Assembly (NCBI GenBank): GCA_963836405.1
Contig: CAWIJL010000018.1
Span: 124,001 to 188,000 of the forward strand
Direction: 5' to 3'
DNA from: CAWIJJ01 sp963836405
Lineage (GTDB): Bacteria; Acidobacteriota; Terriglobia; Bryobacterales; Bryobacteraceae
DNA length: 64,000 bases
Shown: one piece after another, positions 47,036-54,440 of the stretch
Position numbering within the stretch: position 1 is the stretch's first letter
How the letters are laid out: every line of letters begins with the position of its first letter
Notes under the pieces: generated by a model
Told to the model about the DNA's origin: nothing
Seen by the model: only the letters and a program-made list of their open reading frames with translations
Database searches by the model: none
Translations under genes and position numbers: made by a program

Positions 47036-47058
47036 GGCGGTACTTCCAGTGTACCGCC
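47036..47058. promoter_or_regulatory. inverted repeat upstream of the sigma gene
   Basis: GGCGGTAC, seven bases, GTACCGCC: a perfect eight-base dyad in the 120-base gap between the divergent sigma gene and the gene at 47107. It may be an operator or a 5' RNA hairpin for either gene. Confidence 0.45.
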
Positions 47059-47106
47059 GGGAAAGAACGGAACCACTGGCCTCTTGGCGCGTATGTAATA
47101 GGCAAG

Positions 47107-47754
47107 ATGCGCATCCTTGTTTTGCTCTCTGTCCTGGTGCTCGCCCCTGCGGTGAGCGCGCAGACCCTGGACCGGCTGCAACCCCGGAAAGTCAAAGCGG
47201 AGATGGTGGATTATCGCGGGAAGAAAGCGATCCACCTGACGCCCGCTCCGGGCGCAACCGAGGGCGAGAATATCGCCGTAGTCGCCGGCTCGGAAATGCA
47301 GGACGGCACCATCGAAGTCGACTTGGCTGGCGCGCCGGCGGCCGGGGCCATGGAAGGCGCCCGCGGTTTCATCGGCATCGCCTTCCGCGTACCGCCCCAG
47401 GCGCCGAAATTCGAGCTGTTCTACCTGCGCCCGACCAACGGCCGCGCCGACGACCAGCTTCGCCGTAATCACTCCACCCAGTACGTCTCCCTTCCCGACT
47501 GGCCGTGGCAGCGCACCCGCTCCGAGACCCCCGGCCTCTACGAATCGTACGTGGACCTGGAGCCCGGGGTCTGGACCCCCGTAAAGATCGTCGTTTCAGG
47601 CGCCAAAGCGCGGCTGTACGTGAACGGCGCGGCCCAACCGTGCCTGATTGTCAACGACCTGAAGATCGCCCCTGCCAGCGGAACCGTCGCCTTCTGGGTT
47701 GGACCCGGCACCGACGGGTACTTCGCCAATGTCAAGGTGACCCCGCAGCGTTAG
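47107..47754 (+). CDS. secreted concanavalin-fold (DUF1080-like) protein
   Basis: 215 residues from ATG 47107 with a signal peptide (ILVLLSVLVLAPAVSAQ). The single domain reads as a jelly-roll: IHLTPAPGATEGENIAVVAG, GARGFIGIAFRVPPQAPKFE, LFYLRPTNGRADDQLRRNH, YESYVDLEPGVWTPVKIVVS, and ARLYVNGAAQPCLIVNDLK. This resembles LamG/DUF1080 glycan-binding or disaccharide-hydrolase domains of acidobacteria and planctomycetes. No enzyme partner is adjacent. Divergent from the sigma factor. Confidence 0.72.
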   Translation: MRILVLLSVLVLAPAVSAQTLDRLQPRKVKAEMVDYRGKKAIHLTPAPGATEGENIAVVAGSEMQDGTIEVDLAGAPAAGAMEGARGFIGIAFRVPPQAPKFELFYLRPTNGRADDQLRRNHSTQYVSLPDWPWQRTRSETPGLYESYVDLEPGVWTPVKIVVSGAKARLYVNGAAQPCLIVNDLKIAPASGTVAFWVGPGTDGYFANVKVTPQR

Positions 47755-47840
47755 GCACGCGACCGCTCGTCCAGCACGCGTGGCAAGATCGGGATACGCT
47801 TAAGCACCTCAATAAAGAGCTGTGATCTCCAGCCTGGTAT

Positions 47841-48134
47841 TTAGTAGCTGAGCGTGCCGGTGCGCGGCGTCTCTTCAGGGTTGGGCAGGTACAAGGTGTG
47901 ACAGTGTTCGCAGCGGTAAATCTCCGCGTCCTTGCCGAATTTCCGCTGCACTTCGTCGCCGAAAAAATACCAGCGCTTAAGATGGCCGGCACACAGCTTC
48001 CCTTTTTCGTCCTTCTCGTTGCAGGCCCTCATGCGCGGAATGCGGCGCTTTACCTTGGTTCCGTCGCTCAGCGTGTCCACCAGTTCCGCTACCGGAGGCG
48101 GCGTGTCTGAAGGCGCATATTTCGGATTCGCCAT
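47841..48134 (-). CDS. small cysteine-rich protein, probable zinc binding
   Basis: 97 residues from ATG 48134. A central C-x8-C pair (ACNEKDEKGKLCAGHLKRWY) and a later CEHC form a likely four-cysteine zinc site. The remaining sequence is basic and hydrophilic (VKRRIPRMR; GDEVQRKFGKDAEIYR). No signal peptide or membrane helix. I recognise no family; a nucleic-acid or protein-binding zinc ribbon is possible. Single gene with clear gaps on both sides. Confidence 0.65.
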   Translation of the reverse strand: MANPKYAPSDTPPPVAELVDTLSDGTKVKRRIPRMRACNEKDEKGKLCAGHLKRWYFFGDEVQRKFGKDAEIYRCEHCHTLYLPNPEETPRTGTLSY

Positions 48135-48174
48135 AGAAAGAACGTCGAGTATAACAGGCGTCGCGCGGCGTGTG

Positions 48175-49089
48175 TCAGGCAGTCGCCGACAGCCGCAGTT
48201 CGCAGCCGGGAAACCACTCCTCGAACCACGCCTGCAACTCCGCGCCCTGACGAAGCCGGCTCGCGGATACCGGTTGCGAAAATCGGGCTGGAACGATCCC
48301 GCGCACTTCGCCGACCCATTTGAGCGCCCACGGTACCGGGAACGGGGCGATGGCCCGGATGAACTCGTCGAGCAGGCGGCCGCACTCCCGGAACCGGTCC
48401 GATTCCGGTTCCGCGCCCGCCTCGAACAGCGCCAGCAGCAATTCGGGCAGGACGCAGGCTATGCCCGAAACGACGCCATCGCAAACGCCTTCCCGCAAAG
48501 CCTGGACTAGGGCGGAATCGTTGCCCACAATGCGGCACGCCCGGCTGTCCGGACAACTCAACGCGCGCAGGATGTCGAGCGAACCGCTGCTGTCCTTGAT
48601 CCCGACGATGTTCTCGCAGCCGCCGATTAGCGCCGCCACCGTCTCCCTGTCAAAGCCGGTGGTAAACTGCGGCAGGTTATAAAGCAGGATGGGCTGTTTT
48701 ACCCGGGCCGCCACTTCGCGGCAGAAGATCTCGACATCCTCCTGCGCGTAAGGAAAGAAGTGTGGCGCCGGTAGGAGCAGCGCTTTTGCCCCGGCGGCCA
48801 GGGCGATTTCGGCATTCGCGATGCATCCCCGGAAGCCCGCCGACCCGATGCCGCACAGCAACTCCGCGCGTCCCGCCGTGACCTCCGACGCGATCCTGGC
48901 GATGGCCGCGAGCTCATGCGGCGCGGTCAGGCAATATTCACCCGTCGCGCCGTTCACCGCGAAGGCCGGTATGCTGCGCGCCATCAGAAACTCGAGTTCG
49001 TTTCGCAAGGCCTGCTCGTCCAGGCTGCCGTCCGGCTGCCGCGGCGTGCAAACCGCCGCAACGACACCACTCACCAGTTTCCCGGGCAT
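48175..49089 (-). CDS. dihydrodipicolinate synthase/N-acetylneuraminate lyase family protein
   Basis: 304 residues from ATG 49089 (MPGKLVSGVVAAVCTPRQPDG); upstream ATGs give unlikely extensions. Class I aldolase TIM barrel with the keto-acid motif NGATGEYCLTAPHE, the proton-relay tyrosine in ILLYNLPQFTTG and the Schiff-base lysine in IVGIKDSSGSLDIL. Family members cleave or form keto-acid sugars or dihydrodipicolinate. The non-lysine context (aldo/keto reductase next to it) suggests a catabolic aldolase rather than DapA. Substrate unknown. Confidence 0.85.
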   Translation of the reverse strand: MPGKLVSGVVAAVCTPRQPDGSLDEQALRNELEFLMARSIPAFAVNGATGEYCLTAPHELAAIARIASEVTAGRAELLCGIGSAGFRGCIANAEIALAAGAKALLLPAPHFFPYAQEDVEIFCREVAARVKQPILLYNLPQFTTGFDRETVAALIGGCENIVGIKDSSGSLDILRALSCPDSRACRIVGNDSALVQALREGVCDGVVSGIACVLPELLLALFEAGAEPESDRFRECGRLLDEFIRAIAPFPVPWALKWVGEVRGIVPARFSQPVSASRLRQGAELQAWFEEWFPGCELRLSATA

Positions 49090-49148
49090 CTTCTTTACTC
49101 TAGCGCCCCGGCACCTTTGCCGTGCTCCAGAACGGAGTGCCGCGCCGG

Positions 49149-50132
49149 CTAACCCATCCACTCGGGATGCTGCGCCGTCCCGTCGAAGCGGGTGGACGTT
49201 TTGAACAATTCGAATTTCCCGGTCAGGGCCGCTTCGCGCGTTTTTGCAATCAACGCTTCGATCTGCGCGCTGGTGAGCGGCTTGAACGTGCGCGCCGCCT
49301 CGAACGCCTGGTCAACCCGCTCCATGCTGTTGCACCCGTTGATCACCACCGACGTGGGCAGGCTCAACGAATAGTGCAGGCATTCGACCGCGCTGGCGAT
49401 ATTGTTGCGCGGAATGGCCCCATTGGCCAGAGGCTTCATGCCGAGCACCGCCGTCCCCTGTTCCACCAGTTTCGGCACAACCTGGTGCGCGAAGCTGCGG
49501 AAGCTCGCGTCCAGGATGTTCAGCGGCATCTGCGCGGCGTCGAAATGAAACTTGTGCTGCGCCGCGATCTCCAGCATTCGCAAATGCACCACCGGGTCCT
49601 TATGCCCCGTGAAGCCGATGTAGCGGATCTTGCCGGCCTGTTTGGCTTCCATCAGGGCTTCCACCGGGCCGCCGTCCGCGAAGAACCGATCCGGATCCTC
49701 CATGCGAATGTTCTCGTGGTACTGAATCAGATCGAGCACGTCGGTTTGCAGGCGTTCTAGCGATTCATCGATCTGCTTCGCCGTCGCGGCTTTCGTCCGG
49801 CCGTCGAACTTCGTCATCAGAAATACTTTCTTCCGATAGCCGTCGGCGAGCGCTTTTCCCATCCATATCTCGCACTTGCCGTTGGCGTAATCCCAACAGT
49901 TGTCCATGAAGGTGATGCCGCGATCGATGGCCGACCGGATGATGCGGATTGCTTCCTGCTCGCTCGGAGCCTGTCCGATGTGGGAGCCTCCGATGCCGAT
50001 TGCCGAAACCCGCTCGCCAGTCTTGCCCAGCGTGCGGTAGATCATATCTCCCGAGCGGGTCTGCGATTGCAGCACGCCCGCGGTGGCCGCCACCACCAAC
50101 GCCTCTAGAAATTCGCGCCGATGCGTTTCCAT
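49149..50132 (-). CDS. aldo/keto reductase with Tat-like signal
   Basis: 327 residues. The N-terminus METHRREFLEALVVAATAG has a twin-arginine pattern and hydrophobic core, typical of acidobacterial exported oxidoreductases. The AKR barrel has YRTLGKTGERVSAIGIGGSH, the Asp/Tyr pair in FMDNCWDYANGKCEIWMG, the lysine in VFLMTKFDGR and the histidine in LIQYHENIR. It reduces carbonyls with NAD(P)H; an exported location would need a folded, cofactor-loaded enzyme, which is what Tat carries. Its end lies 59 bases from the aldolase start. Confidence 0.85.
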   Translation of the reverse strand: METHRREFLEALVVAATAGVLQSQTRSGDMIYRTLGKTGERVSAIGIGGSHIGQAPSEQEAIRIIRSAIDRGITFMDNCWDYANGKCEIWMGKALADGYRKKVFLMTKFDGRTKAATAKQIDESLERLQTDVLDLIQYHENIRMEDPDRFFADGGPVEALMEAKQAGKIRYIGFTGHKDPVVHLRMLEIAAQHKFHFDAAQMPLNILDASFRSFAHQVVPKLVEQGTAVLGMKPLANGAIPRNNIASAVECLHYSLSLPTSVVINGCNSMERVDQAFEAARTFKPLTSAQIEALIAKTREAALTGKFELFKTSTRFDGTAQHPEWMG

Positions 50133-50178
50133 TCTGCCTCCTGCCTCTTATTGCTGTTAGCACTTGGCGTTCCGCGCA

Positions 50179-51135
50179 TCAAGCGGGCGCTATCGACCGG
50201 CACAGCCGGGATGTGAGCATGCGCACCTGTTCCATGAGTTCCGGCGATTCCCGCAGTTCGAACTCCACGCCGAGGAGAAGAAGGTACAACGCCAGGTTTT
50301 CGTAGGTGGAAGCCGCCAGGTCGCAGAAGCAGGTGTGATCGTCCCCCGGTTCAACCGCGCCCGCGCAGAACGGCAGCCGTTCGGCGGCCTCTGCGGCCGA
50401 TACTAGTAGCTTCACCCGCGCACGGCACGGCGGCGCATCCCGGGCACCTTTGGAAACATACGCCGCCAGATCCTGCGCCGGCGGATCTCGGGGAATAAAA
50501 GCGGCGCCGGTCGCCGGGCGTGGCTGAATCCGGTCCACGCGAAACGTCCGCCAGTCTTCGCGCCCGGTATCCCACGCCACCAGGTACCAGCGTCTGCCGG
50601 TGTTCACCAGGCGGTGTGGCTCCACCAGTCGCGCCGTCGCGGTTCCCGCATGATCGCGGTAGCGGAAGCGCAACGTCAACGTGTCGCGGCAGGCGGCAGC
50701 GATCGAAGACAAGAGACGCGCGTCAACGGCGGCCGCCCCGCCGGCCGGAGTGACGATCATGGTTTGCAGAGCCGCAAACCGCCGGGCGAGCCGCGGCGGC
50801 AGCAACTGCTCCATCTTCGAAAGCGCCCGCAGGGAAGCCTCCTCGATCCCAGCTACGCTCCCGGCGGAAGCGCATCGCAACCCCAGCGCCACGGCCACCG
50901 CCTCTTCGTCATCCAGCAGCAGCGGCGGCATGGTAGATCCCGCGCCGAGCCGATACCCACCCTCGACGCCTGCTGTCGAGTGGATCGGGTAACCCAGGCC
51001 GCGCAACTTGTCCACATCGCGGCGCAATGTGCGGCTCGTGACTTCCAGGCGCTCGGACAGGCCCGCGCCCGTCCAGTATCTGCGACCCTGAAACAGCGAA
51101 AGCAGCCGCAACAGCCGCGCCGACGTTTCCAGCAT
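50179..51135 (-). CDS. YafY-type WYL-domain transcriptional regulator
   Basis: 318 residues from ATG 51135 (MLETSARLLRLLSLF); an ATG nine bases upstream is possible. N-terminal HTH_11 (WTGAGLSERLEVTSRTLRRDVDKL) binds DNA; a WYL domain (LRFRYRDHAGTATARLVEPH; WYLVAWDTGREDWRTFRVDR) senses a ligand, possibly nucleotides or a sugar. Divergent from a DinB-family gene 62 bases away, a frequent pairing with this regulator family. The promoter gap is a natural target. Confidence 0.87.
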   Translation of the reverse strand: MLETSARLLRLLSLFQGRRYWTGAGLSERLEVTSRTLRRDVDKLRGLGYPIHSTAGVEGGYRLGAGSTMPPLLLDDEEAVAVALGLRCASAGSVAGIEEASLRALSKMEQLLPPRLARRFAALQTMIVTPAGGAAAVDARLLSSIAAACRDTLTLRFRYRDHAGTATARLVEPHRLVNTGRRWYLVAWDTGREDWRTFRVDRIQPRPATGAAFIPRDPPAQDLAAYVSKGARDAPPCRARVKLLVSAAEAAERLPFCAGAVEPGDDHTCFCDLAASTYENLALYLLLLGVEFELRESPELMEQVRMLTSRLCRSIAPA

Positions 51136-51197
51136 GAATCCCATTCTGCCACTGATTGAGGACCGAAGCTGTCCGCAATCCGGCGTAGCTTCTCTCT

Positions 51198-51698
51198 ATG
51201 ACTACATGCCAGACGATCACAATCGATTTTGACGACGAAATGAAGAACACGCGCCGGCTTCTCGAACTCGTTCCGCTCGACGACGCTCATCGCGAATACC
51301 GCCCCCACCCCAAATCAATGCCGCTCGATCGACTCGCCACGCACGTTGCGGAACTGCCCTCCTGGCCGAAGGTAGCGCTCGAGAGCGAACTGTTCGAACT
51401 TCAGCCCGGTTTCAAGCCGCACATCGCCTCATCCACGGCCGAGCTGCTGGAGATTTTCGATCGAAGTGTGGAGCAGGGGCGCTCCAGTATAGGCGCCGCC
51501 ACAGAAGACGACATGTCCAAGGACTGGAGCTTTCGTTTTGGCGAACTGATCTCGTTCACCCAGCCCCGCACCAAGGTGATTCGGAGTTTTCTGAACCACC
51601 TGGTGCACCACCGCGCGCAACTAACTGTTTACCTGCGACTCAACGGCATTCCGATCCCCGGGATGTACGGCCCCTCGGCGGACGAGCACGCGTCCTGA
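51198..51698 (+). CDS. DinB-family protein
   Basis: 166 residues. Four-helix DinB/YfiT fold with metal-ligand histidines in RLATHVAELPSWP and FLNHLVHHRAQLTVYLRLNG, the latter the family signature. Many DinB proteins are thiol-dependent transferases or are induced by DNA damage; exact role cannot be read. The adjacent divergent WYL regulator is its likely controller. Confidence 0.88.
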   Translation: MTTCQTITIDFDDEMKNTRRLLELVPLDDAHREYRPHPKSMPLDRLATHVAELPSWPKVALESELFELQPGFKPHIASSTAELLEIFDRSVEQGRSSIGAATEDDMSKDWSFRFGELISFTQPRTKVIRSFLNHLVHHRAQLTVYLRLNGIPIPGMYGPSADEHAS

Positions 51699-51849
51699 GA
51701 TCGCGTGGAGCCCTCCGCGCCGGGTCGGCAGCGTATATAATGCTCCTGATCCGGCGTGCAGGGATTCTCGCTGTTTCCAAGAGGAGAAGCCTCGCCAGAT
51801 AGCGTTCATGATCCCTGCTGCCGAAACATCTTTCTTCAGAGGGTATTTC

Positions 51850-52935
51850 ATGACCAACAAAGCAGCACTCTGTTTCGCTCTGGCAATTGCCGGATCGGTG
51901 CTGACGGCCTTCTCCCAGGCTCCCGCGCCGCAGCTCCCACAGGCTGCCCCCGGCCGCGGAGGCCGCGGCGCGCCGCAGCCCATGCCGCCCGGCCCGAACC
52001 CGAATTCGCAATACCGCCTGGGTCCCGACTCGATGCCACAGGAAGGCGTGCCGAAAGGCGAGATCCGCGGCCCCTACACACTGCCAAGTAGCGTCTATCC
52101 CGGCACCCAGCATACCTTCTGGGTCTACGTTCCCGCGCAGTACGATCCCAAGGTCCCTGCCAGCCTGATGGTGTTCCAGGACGGCCAGGCGTTCAAGGAC
52201 GAAAACGGCGACCTGCGCACCCAGAACGTGATGGACAACCTGATCTATCGCCGCGAGATCCCCGTCATGATCGGCGTGTTCATCAATCCCGGGCGGCGTC
52301 CCGACCAGCCCGAACCGAGCCCGCAAACCGGTTGGGGCGACGGCACCACCAACCGCGGCATCGAGTACAACACCCCCGACGACAAGTACGCCCGCGTGAT
52401 TACCGAAGAGCTGATGCCGGTGCTGTACAAGGATTACAACATTTCCAAGGATCCCGAGCAGCACGGCATCGGCGGGTCGAGTTCCGGCGCCATCGCCGCC
52501 TTCGCCGTCGCTTGGGAGCGCCCCGATCACTTCCGCAAAGTGCTGAGCAACGTCGGCAGCTTCACCAATCTGCAGGGCGGATTTGTTTACCCCGAGCGCG
52601 TTCTCGCCGCCGATAAGAAACCCCTGCGCGTTTTTCTTTGCGACGGCCGCAACGACAACCGCGCCCTCCGCGCCGACGGCTCTTACGATGAAAAGCGCGA
52701 CTGGTTCTACCAGAACGTCCGCTTGAAAAACGCGCTCACGCAAAAGGGTTATGACGTGAACTACTCCTGGAGCATCAACCTGCACGGGCAGAAGTTCGGC
52801 GGCATGATCCTGCCCGAAATGATGCGCTGGCTCTGGCGCGATGCAGAGCCGGTCTCCACCGATCCGCGCGATCTGGAGCACCGCGGCTTCCGTCTGCCCC
52901 CGTCCAAGACGTCGGAGACCGGGAACCAACAATAG
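51850..52935 (+). CDS. secreted esterase (enterochelin-esterase-like alpha/beta hydrolase)
   Basis: 361 residues from ATG 51850; an upstream ATG at 51808 gives an unlikely extension. Signal peptide (CFALAIAGSVLTAFSQA), a Pro/Gly-rich linker, then an esterase D-type alpha/beta hydrolase: HTFWVYVPAQYDPKVPASLM, MIGVFINPGRRPD, the nucleophile elbow HGIGGSSSGAIAAFAVAWE and the catalytic histidine in SINLHGQKFGG. Probably hydrolyses carbohydrate esters or siderophore-like substrates in the periplasm or outside. Convergent with the next gene. Confidence 0.87.
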   Translation: MTNKAALCFALAIAGSVLTAFSQAPAPQLPQAAPGRGGRGAPQPMPPGPNPNSQYRLGPDSMPQEGVPKGEIRGPYTLPSSVYPGTQHTFWVYVPAQYDPKVPASLMVFQDGQAFKDENGDLRTQNVMDNLIYRREIPVMIGVFINPGRRPDQPEPSPQTGWGDGTTNRGIEYNTPDDKYARVITEELMPVLYKDYNISKDPEQHGIGGSSSGAIAAFAVAWERPDHFRKVLSNVGSFTNLQGGFVYPERVLAADKKPLRVFLCDGRNDNRALRADGSYDEKRDWFYQNVRLKNALTQKGYDVNYSWSINLHGQKFGGMILPEMMRWLWRDAEPVSTDPRDLEHRGFRLPPSKTSETGNQQ

Positions 52936-52945
52936 CCGCGGCCGC

Positions 52946-54337
52946 TTACACCGTCTCGAGAGCCGCCTGCATCATGGCCCGGGTGTACGCCACGCTGTAG
53001 GCGATGCCCGTGTACCCGCCGCCGCCTGGGTATCCGCCGATGCGGCCGCCCGCGGGCACCCGGTCGCGATCATGATCGAACGCGCGCGGGTGCTCGGGAT
53101 AAATCGTGCCGGTGTATTTGTTCTTTACCAGCGCCTTCATCACTCCGAACATATCCGCCATGCCCGCGTCGATGAAGACCTCCTGGTACTTCTCGTAAGG
53201 CTTCACCACCGAAACGTTGCGGAAATGCACGTGGTTGATGCGTTTGCGGCTCGCGAAATAGTCGGCCACCACCACCGAATCCTCCCCCATCTCGCGCGTC
53301 ACGCCGCTGTCGTACGTGATCCCGTTCGCCGGGCTGTTCACGATCGAGATGAGGTGCTTCCACCCATCCAGGCTTCCCATGATCTGCTGCGACCCGCGGC
53401 TGACCGGCGCCGGTGGATCGTTCGGATGTAGCGCCAGCCGCACGCCCGCCTTCTCGGCCGCCGGGACTGCGGCCTTCAGAAAGTAGGTGATGTTCGCCCA
53501 CATCTCATCCAGCTTGTGCGCGCCTTCATTGGGAAGCGCCGGCAGGTCTTTGAACTTGACCTTCTTCGCGTCCGGAAATGCCGCAAGCGTCTCCGCAGTG
53601 ATCTGCCCGTTTTCGTCGCGGTAGACCGGCTGCACGAGCTGGCCGTTTTCGTTCACCAGCAGTTCCAGATCGTTATCGAAGCCGGTGTAGCCCGCCTTCG
53701 CGCGGCCAACCGTCTCGTAGTAGCCTTCGATACCGCGGTGCGCGTAAAAGTTGTACTCCACCACCTGCAGCCCGCCCTTGCCCGCGGCCTCGATGGAGGC
53801 GAGAAACGGCTCCATGTCCTTACCCCGCGTCTCACGTCCGTAAATCACGCTGGCGGGCAGGTTGATCATGGAGTTGTACGCCACCAGGCCGGCGTCCTTC
53901 GCGGTCTGCACGGCACGGCGGACATTTTCCTCGGTCCACGGACTGCCGCCCATGCCCACGCCCAGCAGGTAGCTTACGCCCAGTTGCCGAATGCGCTGGT
54001 AGCTGGCTGCGATGTTGCCTCCGCGTCCTCCGGGGCCCGCTCCCTCCGCAGGCGCCGGCGCCGGTTCGGGATGCGGTGCGAGGAAGCCGCCGTAGCCGCC
54101 TCCGCCACCCCTGCCTCCCCGTCCGCCTGCCGTGGCGCTCGGAGCCGGAGGCTGCATCGCCGCTGGTAGGGGCCCGCCGCCGTCCCCCGGCGCCAGACAA
54201 ATCTTCGGCGTATCCGGACCCTCTTCGATAGGCCACTTGCGCGCCGGCGGAGCCGCTTCCAGGGGCGCGAGTGATTCGGCCAGAGCCGCGGCGCCGATTC
54301 CCTGCATCATCCTTCTTCGTGAAAAACGAGTTGCCAC
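52946..54337 (-). CDS. Tat-exported mannonate dehydratase-like TIM barrel
   Basis: 463 residues from ATG 54337. Tat signal (FSRRRMMQGIGAAALAESL), a Gly/Pro-rich linker (about residues 60-105), then a UxuA-like domain: VRLALHPNDPPAPV, SRKRINHVHFRNVSVVKPY and a modified end GTIYPEHPRAFDHDRDR. Known UxuA dehydrates D-mannonate to 2-keto-3-deoxygluconate in the cytoplasm; an exported form is unusual, so a sugar isomerase/epimerase with another substrate is an alternative. Together with UxaE (13723) it would complete a galacturonate-to-KDG route if cytoplasmic activity existed. The Gly-rich linker is a clear oddity. Confidence 0.75.
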   Translation of the reverse strand: MATRFSRRRMMQGIGAAALAESLAPLEAAPPARKWPIEEGPDTPKICLAPGDGGGPLPAAMQPPAPSATAGGRGGRGGGGGYGGFLAPHPEPAPAPAEGAGPGGRGGNIAASYQRIRQLGVSYLLGVGMGGSPWTEENVRRAVQTAKDAGLVAYNSMINLPASVIYGRETRGKDMEPFLASIEAAGKGGLQVVEYNFYAHRGIEGYYETVGRAKAGYTGFDNDLELLVNENGQLVQPVYRDENGQITAETLAAFPDAKKVKFKDLPALPNEGAHKLDEMWANITYFLKAAVPAAEKAGVRLALHPNDPPAPVSRGSQQIMGSLDGWKHLISIVNSPANGITYDSGVTREMGEDSVVVADYFASRKRINHVHFRNVSVVKPYEKYQEVFIDAGMADMFGVMKALVKNKYTGTIYPEHPRAFDHDRDRVPAGGRIGGYPGGGGYTGIAYSVAYTRAMMQAALETV

Positions 54338-54440
54338 GTCAGTTTCCTCCGCTCCATTAGATCACCAGGCGGAGGCCGCTGTTAAGCTGCTCTCGCCGGC
54401 CGATCAAGCCCGATCGCGACATTGCGGCCCCACCCGGCGT

